NCBI GenBank assembly: GCA_012519845.1
Contig: JAAYPK010000008.1
Coordinates: forward strand, 1-64,000
Origin: Clostridiales bacterium
GTDB lineage: Bacteria; Bacillota; Clostridia; Clostridiales; Clostridiaceae
DNA: 64,000 nucleotides
Reading direction: 5' to 3'
The first letter of the stretch is position 1. The number at the start of each line of letters is the position of its first letter. The notes beneath the pieces were generated by a model, which saw only the letters and a program-made list of their open reading frames with translations, searched no databases and was not told where the DNA came from. Both the position numbers and the translations under genes were made by a program. Shown piece by piece: positions 34,021 to 44,000 of the stretch.

Positions 34021-35697
34021 ATGAAAAAGAAAATTTTTACTTCTGTAATAGTAACAGTGACTTTTGCTTTAGTAATTATTACTTCATTTTTTGTATTATT
34101 TTATAATGTTAATGAAATGAATGAAATAAAAAGAGATTTAAAAGATTTCAATGAATATTTAATAAAAACTGATATTGAAAATGAAAATTTAATTAATAAT
34201 TATAGAATAAAAGGTAATAACGTAAGGTGTACAATAATAGGTGTTGATGGAGCAGTATTATTTGATAATGAAAATGACAATTTGGATAATCATAGTGATC
34301 GTGAAGAAATAGTCCAAGCTTTTGAAACCGGTGAAGGGTATGCAACTAGAATGAGCACCACTAAAAATATAAAGATGTGTTATTATGCAACTAAATTATC
34401 TGATGGAAGAGTTTTAAGATCAGCTTTACCTTTTGAGGTTACTAATTTTTTCATAAAGGATAATATTATCTATTGTTTTGTTATTGTAATAATTGTATTA
34501 ACATTTTCTATATTGTTTTCTATGAAAATAGTAAGAACTTTAACAGAACCTTTAAAAGAATTAGAAGTAGTAACAAAAAGAATAGCGGCAGGAGATATAA
34601 ATATTAGAGTAAAACTGTCTACAAATGATGAAATTGGGGCTCTTGGGAAAACATTTAATAATATGGCTGATCAATTACAAAGTAAAATAAAAGAAGTAGT
34701 TGATAAACAAGGTAGACTTGAAAGTATATTAACAAGTATGGAAAGTGGTGTTATTGCAGTAGATAATGAAGAAAAAGTAATTGTAATAAATCCATATGCC
34801 AAGAAAGTTTTTGGAATAAGAGAGGATATTGAAGGAGAAAAAATATCTGATTACATAAAAGACTACGATATTAATTCTTTTTTAAGAGATAATGATGATG
34901 CTGAAAAGGAAGTTAAAATTTTTCATCCTATGATGAAAGAACTCAAAATCAAAAAGGCATTAATCCATAATGGTAAAGATTCAATTGGTAAAGTTATAGC
35001 TGTTCAGGATATAAGTGATTTAAAAAGGCTTGAAAATATGCGAAGTCAATTTGTGGCAAATGTTTCTCATGAATTAAAAACTCCATTAACATCTATAAAA
35101 GGTTTTGCAGAAACACTAAAATATGTAGAAGACGATGAGACAAGGGTTAAATTTCTTGATATTATTAATAAAGAAGCTGAAAGATTAAGTAGGCTAATTA
35201 ATGATACTTTAGTTCTATCAAAAATTGAAAGCTGTCCAATAGGTGAAGTTGAAGAGTTTTGTCCAACAGCTATGATAAATGACGTTATTAAGGTGGTGCG
35301 TCCACAAGCAGAAATAAAAAATATTAACATTGAATTTGATGATAAGAATGAGGCCTTATTAACTGCAAGTAAAGATAAATTCTATCAGGTTATTTTAAAT
35401 TTAGTAGAAAATGCTATAAAATATTCTGGAAATGGTGCAAAAGTTAACATTAAAAGTTATAATATTGGAAGAGAATATGTTTTTTCTGTAAGTGATACTG
35501 GACAAGGAATTCCAAAAGAAGATATTCCAAGGATTTTTGAAAGATTCTATAGAGTAGATAAATCACGAAAAAGTGGTGGGACTGGTTTAGGATTAGCAAT
35601 AGTAAAACACATTGTAAAAACTTTTAATGGAGATATTTCTGTAGAAAGCGAAATAAACAAAGGAAGTACATTTACCGTTAAGTTTACTAATGAGTAA
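34021..35697 (+). CDS. phoR: Phosphate sensor histidine kinase PhoR
   Basis: A 558-residue membrane kinase with two membrane helices (about 6-30 and 148-172) enclosing a short extracellular sensor loop, then HAMP (about 172-225), PAS (235-335), a HisKA domain with H350 in VSHELKTPLTS, and an HATPase domain with NLVENAIKYS, DTGQGIP and GGTGLGLAIVKH. It phosphorylates PhoP. In phosphate systems PhoU and the Pst transporter modulate this kinase, and these are encoded immediately downstream. Confidence 0.94.
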   Translation: MKKKIFTSVIVTVTFALVIITSFFVLFYNVNEMNEIKRDLKDFNEYLIKTDIENENLINNYRIKGNNVRCTIIGVDGAVLFDNENDNLDNHSDREEIVQAFETGEGYATRMSTTKNIKMCYYATKLSDGRVLRSALPFEVTNFFIKDNIIYCFVIVIIVLTFSILFSMKIVRTLTEPLKELEVVTKRIAAGDINIRVKLSTNDEIGALGKTFNNMADQLQSKIKEVVDKQGRLESILTSMESGVIAVDNEEKVIVINPYAKKVFGIREDIEGEKISDYIKDYDINSFLRDNDDAEKEVKIFHPMMKELKIKKALIHNGKDSIGKVIAVQDISDLKRLENMRSQFVANVSHELKTPLTSIKGFAETLKYVEDDETRVKFLDIINKEAERLSRLINDTLVLSKIESCPIGEVEEFCPTAMINDVIKVVRPQAEIKNINIEFDDKNEALLTASKDKFYQVILNLVENAIKYSGNGAKVNIKSYNIGREYVFSVSDTGQGIPKEDIPRIFERFYRVDKSRKSGGTGLGLAIVKHIVKTFNGDISVESEINKGSTFTVKFTNE

Positions 35698-35703
35698 AAT
35701 TTT

Positions 35704-35852
35704 TTAACATAACATAAAAAATATTGTCAAAATTCCAAAAAAGAACGAATAATGTTAAAAAGTCAATATACTTTTATGTTAAATTTTTTTAATATACCTC
35801 TAATATAAATTAACAATACACTAATAATGACTTAACTTTGTGGGAATATTAT
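35704..35852 (+). promoter_or_regulatory. Candidate PhoP-regulated promoter of the pst operon
   Basis: TTAACA (35810-35815), a degenerate CTAATA (35821-35826) and TTAACT (35832-35837) are spaced exactly 11 bp apart, the period of PhoP boxes in Bacillus. TATTAT at 35847-35852 could be the -10. Other TTAACA/TGTTAA words lie at 35704, 35753 and 35777. Low-complexity A+T composition lowers confidence. Confidence 0.45.
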
Positions 35853-35901
35853 TAAAGTGTACAGAAAAATGAAACTTATATAGATATTTGGAGGAGTTAA
35901 A

Positions 35902-36795
35902 ATGAAAAATAGAAAGTTAAAAGTTTTTATTGGAAGTTTATTATTAATGGCTACAGGAATATCAATGATAGGATGTGGAAGTAATTCATCTACCAATGGA
36001 GGTGAAGGAGATTCAATAAGCGGGTCAATTTCATTAAGTGGATCATCAGCATTATTCCCTTTAGTAGAAGCTAGTATCGATGGATTTAATGAAGAGTATC
36101 CAGATGTTGAAATATCAGCTCAAGCAGGAGGCTCAGGAACAGGTTTAACACAAGTTTCTGAAGGAACTGTTGATATTGGTAATTCTGATGTTTTTGCAGA
36201 AGAAAAATTAGATGCAGATAAAGCAAAGGAACTTTCTGATCATAAAGTTGTTGCTCAAGGTTTTGCAGTAGCAATAAATAAAAAGAATAAAGTAACTAAT
36301 TTAACAAAACAACAAATTCAAGATATTTTCTCAGGAAAAATTACAAACTGGAAAGATGTTGGAGGAGATGATAAAGAAATTACTGTTATTCATAGACCTG
36401 CTTCATCAGGAACAAGAGCCACTTTTGTAAAAACTATGTTAAACGGAGACAAAGAATTAGAAAATGATTCTATAGGAGCAACACAAGATACAAATGGAGC
36501 TGTACTTAAAGCAATGGAAGATACTGAAGGGGCTATTAGTTACTTAGCATTATCATATATGAATGGAGATGAAGCAAAGGATAAAGTTTCAGCAGTTAAA
36601 ATTGATGGAGTAGAAGCTTCAAAAGAAAACATTACAACAGGTAAATATGCATTTTGGGCATATGGTCATATGTATACAAAAGGAGAAGCAACAAAAGAGC
36701 AAAAAGCTTTCATTGATTATATCATGAGTGATGATAATAAAAAGAATATAGAAGAATTAGGATATATTTCAGGAAGCGAAATGAAGGTAAAATAG
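35902..36795 (+). CDS. pstS: Phosphate ABC transporter substrate-binding lipoprotein PstS
   Basis: A 297-residue high-affinity phosphate receptor. The signal peptide ends in lipobox SMIGC (Cys25), so it is anchored outside the membrane as a lipoprotein. Binding-site motifs are SLSGSSALFPL, AGGSGTGL and RPASSGTRATF, which bind phosphate by Ser, Thr and Arg. ATG 35902 follows TTTGGAGGAGTT. First gene of pstSCAB-phoU and preceded by PhoP-like boxes. Confidence 0.96.
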   Translation: MKNRKLKVFIGSLLLMATGISMIGCGSNSSTNGGEGDSISGSISLSGSSALFPLVEASIDGFNEEYPDVEISAQAGGSGTGLTQVSEGTVDIGNSDVFAEEKLDADKAKELSDHKVVAQGFAVAINKKNKVTNLTKQQIQDIFSGKITNWKDVGGDDKEITVIHRPASSGTRATFVKTMLNGDKELENDSIGATQDTNGAVLKAMEDTEGAISYLALSYMNGDEAKDKVSAVKIDGVEASKENITTGKYAFWAYGHMYTKGEATKEQKAFIDYIMSDDNKKNIEELGYISGSEMKVK

Positions 36796-36825
36796 ATTAA
36801 ATAACTTAAATGAGGAATGGGAAGA

Positions 36826-37716
36826 ATGAAAAAAAGAAGTTTTAAAGAAAAATTCTTTAATGAATATCTGGGTAAAATTATTTCATATTTTTGTGGCTTG
36901 CTTATAATTGCAATTACAATATCAATTATAATTTTTATAGCGCAAAAGGGTGTGCAAACTTTTACTAAGGGAAATAGTAGTATTATTGATTTCATTTTTA
37001 CAAATAATTGGAGTCCGGATAGTGAAACACCTTCCTATGGAGCTTTAGCATTTATTGCAGGTTCAACAATGGTTTCAATTGGAGCAGTAATTATTAGTGC
37101 TCCAATTGCAATATCATTAGGTGTTTTTGCTAATGTAATTTCAAATATATTAGGTAAAAGGGTTATTAAGCCAGCATTAGAAATACTTGTTGGTATTCCT
37201 TCAGTTGTTTATGGATGGGTAGGTATATCTGTCCTTGTTCCATTTATAAAAAATCGATTTGATGGAATAGGATTTTCATTAATAGCAGGAATTGTTGTTC
37301 TTGCACTTATGATATTACCCACTATTGCAACATTGTCAATTGATGCAATTAAAACAATACCAAGAGAACATATAGAGGCATCATATGGATTAGGTGCAAC
37401 TAGGTGGCAAACAATAAAAAATGTAATTATTCCAGGAGCTAAAACAGGAATATTAACAGGGGTAGTTCTTGGTATTGCTAGAGCTTTTGGTGAAGCGTTG
37501 GCAGTTCAAATGGTTATTGGTAATACTGTTAAAATACCAAATGGGCTTCTTTCACCAGCAACTACATTAACAAGTATTATTACTATGGATATGGCAAATA
37601 CAACAACAGGCTCTGCTTGGAATGATGCGTTATGGTCCTTAGCTCTTATATTATTAATTATTTCCTTTATATTCATATTAGTTGTAAGAAAAATAGAAAA
37701 AAGGAGTGAAATATAA
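36826..37716 (+). CDS. pstC: Phosphate ABC transporter permease PstC
   Basis: A 296-residue permease with six membrane segments; the cytoplasmic EAA-like loop reads EASYGLGATRWQTIKNVIIPGA. It forms the channel with PstA. ATG 36826 (KKRSFKEK) is preferred to ATG 36817: GAGGA then lies about 9 bases upstream, whereas 36817 is nearly on top of it. The pstA start codon follows the pstC stop codon directly. Confidence 0.94.
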   Translation: MKKRSFKEKFFNEYLGKIISYFCGLLIIAITISIIIFIAQKGVQTFTKGNSSIIDFIFTNNWSPDSETPSYGALAFIAGSTMVSIGAVIISAPIAISLGVFANVISNILGKRVIKPALEILVGIPSVVYGWVGISVLVPFIKNRFDGIGFSLIAGIVVLALMILPTIATLSIDAIKTIPREHIEASYGLGATRWQTIKNVIIPGAKTGILTGVVLGIARAFGEALAVQMVIGNTVKIPNGLLSPATTLTSIITMDMANTTTGSAWNDALWSLALILLIISFIFILVVRKIEKRSEI

Positions 37717-38598
37717 ATGGGAGCAAAAAAAGCAGACAAATTAGCTACTATTATTATTTCTACAATAAGTTTTATGGTAGTAGCAATTTTAGCAGCATTT
37801 ATTATATATATTTTGTATAATGGTATTAGTATGCTAAAACCAAGCTTTTTATTTGGTGCTGCAAAAACAACAAAAGCTGGTGGGGGAATTGGTGCGCAAT
37901 TATTTAATTCCTTTTATATTTTAGTTGTATCATTAATTATTACTGTTCCAATAGGAATAGGAGCTGGTATTTACTTATCAGAATATGCTAAAGAAGGTCC
38001 TGTAGTAAGAGCTATTAGATTATCTTTAGAAACTATGTCTTCATTACCATCAATTGTAATTGGTATGTTTGGACTATTAATTTTTGTTAATATGTTTGGT
38101 TGGGGTTATTCTGTATTAGCAGGAGCTTTATCTGTTAGTATACTTAATATACCATCAATGACAAGAATTGCTGAAAATGCTTTAACTTCAGCTGGAAAAA
38201 GAGTTAAAGAAGCTTCTTTAGGACTTGGTGCTACAAAGTGGCAGACAATAATTAAGCTATCATTACCTATGGCAATGTCAGAAATATTAACTGGAATTAT
38301 TCTTTCAGCAGGAAGAATATTTGGTGAGGCTGCAGCCTTTTTATACACAGCAGGATTAAGTACTGGAAAACTAAATTTTTCAGATATAAGTTTAACAGGA
38401 AAATCAGCATTTTCATTATTTAGACCTGCAGAAACATTAGCAGTTCATATATGGAAGCTTAATTCAGAGGGAGTAGTGCCGGATGCAGCTGCTATTGCAA
38501 ATGGTACAGCAGCAGTTTTAATTATTTGTGTCCTATTATTTAATTTATTAGCAAGATTAATAGGAAATAAACTTATGAAGTCATATAGTGGAAAGTAG
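37717..38598 (+). CDS. pstA: Phosphate ABC transporter permease PstA
   Basis: A 293-residue permease with six membrane segments; the coupling loop is KEASLGLGATKWQTIIKLSLP. The glycine-rich TTKAGGGIGAQLFNSFYIL stretch (about 50-68) is typical of PstA. The ATG follows the pstC stop without gap, with AAAGGAGTG about 10 bases upstream, so translation is coupled. Confidence 0.94.
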   Translation: MGAKKADKLATIIISTISFMVVAILAAFIIYILYNGISMLKPSFLFGAAKTTKAGGGIGAQLFNSFYILVVSLIITVPIGIGAGIYLSEYAKEGPVVRAIRLSLETMSSLPSIVIGMFGLLIFVNMFGWGYSVLAGALSVSILNIPSMTRIAENALTSAGKRVKEASLGLGATKWQTIIKLSLPMAMSEILTGIILSAGRIFGEAAAFLYTAGLSTGKLNFSDISLTGKSAFSLFRPAETLAVHIWKLNSEGVVPDAAAIANGTAAVLIICVLLFNLLARLIGNKLMKSYSGK

Positions 38599-38607
38599 GA
38601 GGGTTAT

Positions 38608-39357
38608 ATGGGCATTATAGAAACAAAAGACTTGAATCTTTATTATGGAGATAATCATGCTTTAAAAAATATAAATATATCCATTGAAAAACAAAATGTA
38701 ACAGCTTTGATTGGACCTTCAGGATGTGGTAAATCAACATTTTTAAGAACATTAAATAGAATGAATGATTTAATCGATTCTGTACGTGTTACAGGAGATG
38801 TTTTATACGAAGGAAAAAATATATATAAAGATTATGACGAAATTGCATTAAGGAAAAGAATAGGCATGGTTTTTCAGAAGGCCAATCCATTTCCTATGTC
38901 AATTTATGATAACATTGCATACGGACCAAGAATACATGGAATTAAAGATAAAAAAACTTTGGACGAAATAGTAGAGAGAAGTTTAAAGGGAGCTGCATTA
39001 TGGGAAGAAACTAAAGATAGACTAAAAAAAAGTGCAATTGGTTTATCAGGTGGTCAACAACAAAGATTATGTATAGCTAGAACATTAGCTGTATCACCAG
39101 AAATAATACTAATGGATGAACCTACTTCTGCATTAGATCCTATTTCAACAAACAAAGTAGAAGAACTTATTAGAGAACTTAAAAAAGAATATACAGTTAT
39201 TATTGTTACACATAATATGCAGCAAGCTGGTAGAATTGCTGATAAAACTGCATTTTTCTTAAATGGTGAGATTGTTGAGTATGGTAAAACCGAAGAAATA
39301 TTCTATAAACCAAGAGATAAGAGAACAGAAGATTATATCACAGGAAGATTTGGATAA
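38608..39357 (+). CDS. pstB: Phosphate ABC transporter ATPase PstB
   Basis: A 249-residue ATPase with Walker [10 protein letters not shown] (36-44), Q-loop [12 protein letters not shown] (diagnostic of PstB), signature LSGGQQQRL, Walker [14 protein letters not shown] and switch His in VTHNMQQA. It energises uptake through PstC/PstA. ATG 38608 follows GTAGGAGGGTTAT. Confidence 0.97.
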   Translation: MGIIETKDLNLYYGDNHALKNINISIEKQNVTALIGPSGCGKSTFLRTLNRMNDLIDSVRVTGDVLYEGKNIYKDYDEIALRKRIGMVFQKANPFPMSIYDNIAYGPRIHGIKDKKTLDEIVERSLKGAALWEETKDRLKKSAIGLSGGQQQRLCIARTLAVSPEIILMDEPTSALDPISTNKVEELIRELKKEYTVIIVTHNMQQAGRIADKTAFFLNGEIVEYGKTEEIFYKPRDKRTEDYITGRFG

Positions 39358-39371
39358 AAGGGGGGAGTTTT

Positions 39372-40037
39372 ATGACATTAACAACTCAAAAAGCAAAGAT
39401 AAAAGAAATAAATAATAAACTTGTTCAAATGGCAAGTCTTATTGAAAAACAATTATATGAAAGTGTAACTGCATTAAAGAATCATGATTGCAATGCCGCA
39501 AATATTATTGCTCAAAATGATGATAAGGTAGATAATTTTCAGAAGCAAATTGAAGAGGATTGCATTAAATTTATTGCAACAGAACAGCCTTTAGCAACAG
39601 ATTTAAGATATGTATTCACAGCTACAAAGATAGTAACTGACCTTGAGAGAATAGCAGATTATGCTGTTGATATATGTAAAATTAATAATAGAATATATGG
39701 AAAAGGTAAAAATCCAGATATAGTTGAAGGTAGTATTTTGTGGGATATGGAATCTAAAGCAAGAAAAATGATTTCCTTAGGAATTGATGCTTTTATTAAT
39801 ATTGATTCTGAAAAAGCCTATGAAGTATGTAAAATGGATGATGAAATTGATGCATTATACAAAAATTTATTCAAAAATATTCTAAAGAAAGCTAAAATTG
39901 AAGAAGAAAAAATTGATATTTCAGCCCAATTCTTATTTGTAGGAAAATATTTAGAAAGAGTAGCAGATCATATTACCAATATATGTGAATGGACTATTTT
40001 TGCAAAAACAGGTAACTATGTAGATTTAAATGAATAA
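39372..40037 (+). CDS. phoU: Phosphate signalling protein PhoU
   Basis: A 221-residue all-helical protein made of two three-helix repeats, each with a metal-binding E/D-x-x-D pattern (DLRYVFTATKIVTDLERIAD near 76-95, and YLERVADHITNICEW near 195-209). It links Pst transporter status to PhoR and damps the regulon when phosphate is ample. ATG 39372 follows AAAGGGGGGAG. It is the last gene of the operon. Confidence 0.95.
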   Translation: MTLTTQKAKIKEINNKLVQMASLIEKQLYESVTALKNHDCNAANIIAQNDDKVDNFQKQIEEDCIKFIATEQPLATDLRYVFTATKIVTDLERIADYAVDICKINNRIYGKGKNPDIVEGSILWDMESKARKMISLGIDAFINIDSEKAYEVCKMDDEIDALYKNLFKNILKKAKIEEEKIDISAQFLFVGKYLERVADHITNICEWTIFAKTGNYVDLNE

Positions 40038-40090
40038 ATAATTGCATTTTGGGTAGTATTGAAATTATTTTATAGCTACTTTTAAATTTT

Positions 40091-40218
40091 AGAAACACTT
40101 GGGAGTTAGACTTGTAATTGGCTTTTTTGCTCAGAAGGAGTAAAACATTTTAAGAGAGCAAATATGTTCTTTAAAATGGAAGAAGACAATTATAATAAAG
40201 TCATTCCCTAGTGTTTCT
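40091..40218. ncRNA. Candidate structured RNA or palindromic mini-element after phoU
   Basis: This 128-base segment has four nested pairs of complementary arms. P1: AGAAACACTTGGG (40091-40103) with CCCTAGTGTTTCT (40206-40218), 12 of 13. P2: GACTT (40109-40113) with AAGTC (40198-40202). P2b: TAATTG (40115-40120) with CAATTA (40187-40192). P3: CATTTTAA (40146-40153) with TTAAAATG (40171-40178). TTCATTTTT follows. It could be a regulatory RNA, a very long terminator of the pst operon, or a terminal-inverted-repeat mini-element. No known family was recognised. It occupies much of the 307-base gap before the next gene; the rest holds that gene's promoter. Confidence 0.5.
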
Positions 40219-40277
40219 TCATTTTTAAATGATTTATTGTTTTAAATATAGCAAATTATATTCTATCAACCTTTTAT

Positions 40278-40314
40278 TTGACTTGATTATGCTAATAATG
40301 TAATATAGCATAAT
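40278..40314 (+). promoter_or_regulatory. Promoter of the DUF512 gene with overlapping operator-like palindrome
   Basis: TTGACT (40278-40283) and TAATAT (40301-40306) are 17 bp apart. A perfect 9-bp inverted repeat, ATTATGCTA (40286-40294) and TAGCATAAT (40306-40314), brackets the -10 element, as expected of a repressor site. The binding protein is unknown. Confidence 0.6.
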
Positions 40315-40344
40315 GGGGATATTAACATGATAGGATGTGAAACA

Positions 40345-41676
40345 ATGAAAAACTATATAAAAGCAATAGTTAAAGGAAGTATTGCTGAAGAAGTAGGGAT
40401 AGAAGTAAATGATTTGTTAATATCTATTAATGGTAAAATAATAGATGATATAATTGATTATAGATATTTAAGTGCTGATGAAGAAATAATTCTTGAAATA
40501 GAAAAGCCTACTGGTGAAATCTGGGAGTATGAAATAGAAAAGGAGTATGGCGAGGAACTTGGTTTGGAATTTGGTGGGGGAATAATGGATAAAGCAAAAA
40601 GATGCAGTAATAATTGCATGTTTTGTTTTATAGATCAACTTCCAAAAGGTATGCGAGAAACTTTATATTTTAAAGACGATGATTCTAGGTTATCTTTTTT
40701 ACAAGGAAATTTTGTTACATTAACCAATATGAAAGAAGAAGATATTGATAGAATTATTAAATATAAGATAAGTCCTATTAATATTTCTGTTCATACAACT
40801 AATCCTGAACTTAGAGTAAAAATGCTTAATAATAGGTTTGCAGGGAATGTATATGAAAGAATGAAGAGGCTTTCTGATGAAGGTATTATGATGCATGCAC
40901 AAATTGTATGTATACCAGAGGTAAATGATGGTAAGGAGTTAGTTAGAACCATAACAGATCTATACCAATTATACCCTCAAGTTAATAACGTAGCTGTTGT
41001 TCCTATAGGTATTACAAAATTTAGAGAAGGATTAGCAAAAGTTAAAACTTTTACAAAAGAAACTTCTAAAGAAACTATAAATATGATTAAGGAACTTCAA
41101 AAAAAATATTATAAAGAAGTAGGTGAACCTTTTGTAAGGTTATCTGATGAATTTTATATTGTAGGAGAAGAAGCAATACCAGATTCAGATTTCTATAATG
41201 GATATATTCAAATAGAAGATGGGGTAGGAGTTACTAGGTGCTTTAGAGATAATATTGATAATAATTTAGAAAAATTAAATTTAAATTCTAAGGGGAGTTA
41301 TACAATGATAACAGGAACCTTAGCTTATAATGAAATATTAAGTGCTAGAAATAAAATTTGTAGTAAAAATCCTAACATTAATATTGATGTTTTCAAAATA
41401 ATTAATAATTATTTTGGAGAAACAATAACAGTAAATGGATTACTAACAGGAACAGACATTATAAATCAGCTAAAAGGAAAAATTAAAACTAAATATCTAT
41501 TTATGGCTGATAATATGTTTAGAAGGGGATATGAATTAGCACCAGAGTCAAGTATAATGTTAGATGATATTACAATAAACGATATAGAAAAAGAATTAAA
41601 TGTAAAAGTTATTATTTGTGATTATAGTGGCGAGGATTTAATTCATTTAATTAATGAATATAACGAGGAGGTATAA
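40345..41676 (+). CDS. DUF512-family radical-SAM-like protein
   Basis: A 443-residue protein with an N-terminal PDZ-like region (about 1-60, AIVKGSIAEEVGIEVNDLLI), then a radical-SAM signature C-x3-C-x2-C (C87, C91, C94 in CSNNCMFCF), the family motif QLPKGMRETLYFKDDDSRL, and the C-terminal DUF512 domain. Radical-SAM chemistry is therefore likely, but the substrate is unknown; the family is common in clostridia and lies next to der in several of them. ATG 40345 has GGATGTG upstream; ATG 40327 is an alternative. It precedes der by 3 bases. Confidence 0.88.
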   Translation: MKNYIKAIVKGSIAEEVGIEVNDLLISINGKIIDDIIDYRYLSADEEIILEIEKPTGEIWEYEIEKEYGEELGLEFGGGIMDKAKRCSNNCMFCFIDQLPKGMRETLYFKDDDSRLSFLQGNFVTLTNMKEEDIDRIIKYKISPINISVHTTNPELRVKMLNNRFAGNVYERMKRLSDEGIMMHAQIVCIPEVNDGKELVRTITDLYQLYPQVNNVAVVPIGITKFREGLAKVKTFTKETSKETINMIKELQKKYYKEVGEPFVRLSDEFYIVGEEAIPDSDFYNGYIQIEDGVGVTRCFRDNIDNNLEKLNLNSKGSYTMITGTLAYNEILSARNKICSKNPNINIDVFKIINNYFGETITVNGLLTGTDIINQLKGKIKTKYLFMADNMFRRGYELAPESSIMLDDITINDIEKELNVKVIICDYSGEDLIHLINEYNEEV

Positions 41677-41679
41677 CCT

Positions 41680-42999
41680 ATGGCAAAACCCATAGTTGCA
41701 ATGGTTGGTAGACCTAATGTAGGTAAATCAACATTGTTTAATAAAATAGCAGGAAAAAGAATTTCTATAGTAGAAGATACACCAGGTGTTACAAGAGATA
41801 GAGTTTATGCAGAAGCAGAATGGCTACAGTATAATTTTACAATGATAGATACAGGAGGAATTGAACCTGAAAGAGATGATATCATTGTTAAACAAATGAG
41901 AAGACAGGCTAATATTGCTATTGAAACAGCAGATGTAATAGTATTTATAGTAGATGGAAAAGAAGGCGTAACAAGCGCTGATGAAGAAGTGGCTAATATG
42001 CTTAGAAAAAGTAAGAAGCCTGTAGTATTAGTAGTAAATAAAATTGATTCTTTAAAAGAAGAAGATAATGCATGGGAATTTTATAATTTAGGGATAGGAG
42101 ACCCAATTACAATTTCAGCTGCTCAAGGATTAGGACTTGGAGATATGCTAGATAAAGTTGTAGGATATTTTGATTCTGCCCTATTAGAAGAAGAGGAAGA
42201 TGAATATATAAGAATTGCTATGGTTGGTAAACCAAATGTAGGAAAGTCTTCATTAATTAATAAGCTATTAGGAGAAGAAAGAGTAATAGTATCTAATATT
42301 CCTGGTACAACAAGAGATGCTATTGACAGTACATTAGAAACAGAAAATGGAAAGTTTATTTTAATTGATACTGCTGGATTAAGAAGAAAGAGCAAAGTTA
42401 AAGAAGAAATAGAAAGATATAGTGTAATTAGAACTTTAACAGCTATTGAAAGATCAGATGTAACTATTTTAGTTATTGATGCAACTGAGGGAGTTACAGA
42501 GCAAGATGAAAAAATAATAGGTTATGCTCATGAAATGAGAAAAGCCATTATGGTTGTAGTTAATAAGTGGGATTTAATTGAAAAAGATGATAAGACTCTT
42601 GATAACTTTAAAAAGGATATTCAAAGTAATTTAAAATTCTTATCTTATGCTGAATACTTATTTATTTCTGCATTAACTGGTCAAAGAACCCACAAAGTTC
42701 TTGAGTTAGCTAAAAAATGTTATGATAATTACAATAAAAGAGTATCAACAGGAGTTTTAAATGATGTTATTAGCAAAGCTATATTAATGAAAGAACCTCC
42801 AATTGTATCTTTAAAGAGACTTAAAATATATTATGCAACTCAAGTTGCTACAAAACCACCTAAGTTTGTTTTCTTTGTAAATGATGTTAGTGCAAAACAT
42901 TTTTCATATGAAAGATACTTAGAGAATCAATTAAGAGAAAGCTTTGATTTTAAAGGAACAGGTATTGAGATTGAATATAGGGAGAGGAAGGATAAATAA
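41680..42999 (+). CDS. der: Ribosome assembly GTPase Der (EngA)
   Basis: A 439-residue tandem GTPase needed for 50S maturation. First G domain: GRPNVGKST (about 9-17), [12 protein letters not shown]. Second: GKPNVGKSS (about 183-191), [15 protein letters not shown]-terminal KH-like domain ends [12 protein letters not shown] 41680 follows ACGAGGAGGTATAACC. It shares one base with gpsA, so the two are translationally coupled. Confidence 0.97.
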   Translation: MAKPIVAMVGRPNVGKSTLFNKIAGKRISIVEDTPGVTRDRVYAEAEWLQYNFTMIDTGGIEPERDDIIVKQMRRQANIAIETADVIVFIVDGKEGVTSADEEVANMLRKSKKPVVLVVNKIDSLKEEDNAWEFYNLGIGDPITISAAQGLGLGDMLDKVVGYFDSALLEEEEDEYIRIAMVGKPNVGKSSLINKLLGEERVIVSNIPGTTRDAIDSTLETENGKFILIDTAGLRRKSKVKEEIERYSVIRTLTAIERSDVTILVIDATEGVTEQDEKIIGYAHEMRKAIMVVVNKWDLIEKDDKTLDNFKKDIQSNLKFLSYAEYLFISALTGQRTHKVLELAKKCYDNYNKRVSTGVLNDVISKAILMKEPPIVSLKRLKIYYATQVATKPPKFVFFVNDVSAKHFSYERYLENQLRESFDFKGTGIEIEYRERKDK

Positions 43000-43991
43000 T
43001 GAGTAAAGTGGCCTTTTTTGGTGGCGGTAGTTTTGGAACTGCTTTAGCTGTGTTACTAGGGAAAAAAGAAGAAGATGTAGTAATATACGATAGAAGTATA
43101 GAGGTAGTTAAAGATATATGTGAAAATCACAAAAATGTTAAGTATTTTAATGATATCTTAATACCGGAAAATGTTACGGCTACAAATAATATAGAAGAGG
43201 CTATTTCTGATTGTGACTATCTTGTAATTGCAGTTCCATCTCATATTATAAGAGATGCTTGCAAAATAATTAAAAAATATATAAACCCCAATGTTATTGT
43301 TATTTCTTTAGCTAAAGGAATTGAAGAGGGTACTAATTTAAGACTTTCAGAAGTAATGAATGAGGAATTAAATAACCCTATTGTTGTTTTATCAGGACCA
43401 AGTCATGCTGAGGAAGTAATTAAAAATATTCCTACAACTGTAGTAGTAAGTTCTGAAAAAATGGTGTATGCAGGCAAAGTTCAAGATCTTTTTATGACTT
43501 CTGAGTTCAGAGTTTATACTAATGATGATATTATTGGAGTAGAAATAGGTGGAGCTGTAAAGAATATTATAGCTTTAGCAGCAGGAATTGTTGATGGTAT
43601 GGGTTTTGGAGATAATACAAAAGCTGCATTAATGACTAGAGGAATGAAAGAAATATCAAGAATAGGAGTTGCTTTAGGTGGGAAGGAAGAAACCTTTTAT
43701 GGCCTTACTGGAATGGGCGATTTAATAGTAACATGTACATCAATGCATTCTAGAAATAGAAGGTGTGGTATATTAATTGGAAAAGGAAAAAATCTTAAAG
43801 AAGCTCAAGATGATGTTGGCATGGTAGTTGAAGGGGTATATGCTTGTAGAGCATTTTACGAATTAAAAGAAAAAATGGGTATAGAAATGCCAATTACAGA
43901 TGTTTTATATAAATCATTATTTGAATCAAAAAATCCTGTTGAAGGAGTTAAAGAATTAATGATAAGAGATAAAAAAAGTGAAAAATTTTAG
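42999..43991 (+). CDS. gpsA: NAD(P)-dependent glycerol-3-phosphate dehydrogenase GpsA
   Basis: A 330-residue cytosolic enzyme that makes sn-glycerol-3-phosphate for phospholipids. The Rossmann motif is [13 protein letters not shown] (about 8-20), with [17 protein letters not shown] and catalytic-lysine region [13 protein letters not shown]; the later [12 protein letters not shown] matches the family. The TAATG overlap with der is conserved in Firmicutes, where gpsA and spoIVA follow der. Terminator at 44001. Confidence 0.96.
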   Translation: MSKVAFFGGGSFGTALAVLLGKKEEDVVIYDRSIEVVKDICENHKNVKYFNDILIPENVTATNNIEEAISDCDYLVIAVPSHIIRDACKIIKKYINPNVIVISLAKGIEEGTNLRLSEVMNEELNNPIVVLSGPSHAEEVIKNIPTTVVVSSEKMVYAGKVQDLFMTSEFRVYTNDDIIGVEIGGAVKNIIALAAGIVDGMGFGDNTKAALMTRGMKEISRIGVALGGKEETFYGLTGMGDLIVTCTSMHSRNRRCGILIGKGKNLKEAQDDVGMVVEGVYACRAFYELKEKMGIEMPITDVLYKSLFESKNPVEGVKELMIRDKKSEKF

Positions 43992-44000
43992 AGAATATTA

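Noticed and set aside
40166-40213. 15-codon ATG frame inside the structured element after phoU
   Set aside because: There is a GAAGGAG word about 26 bases upstream, but this is too far for initiation, and the frame runs through the paired arms; the structure is the better explanation.
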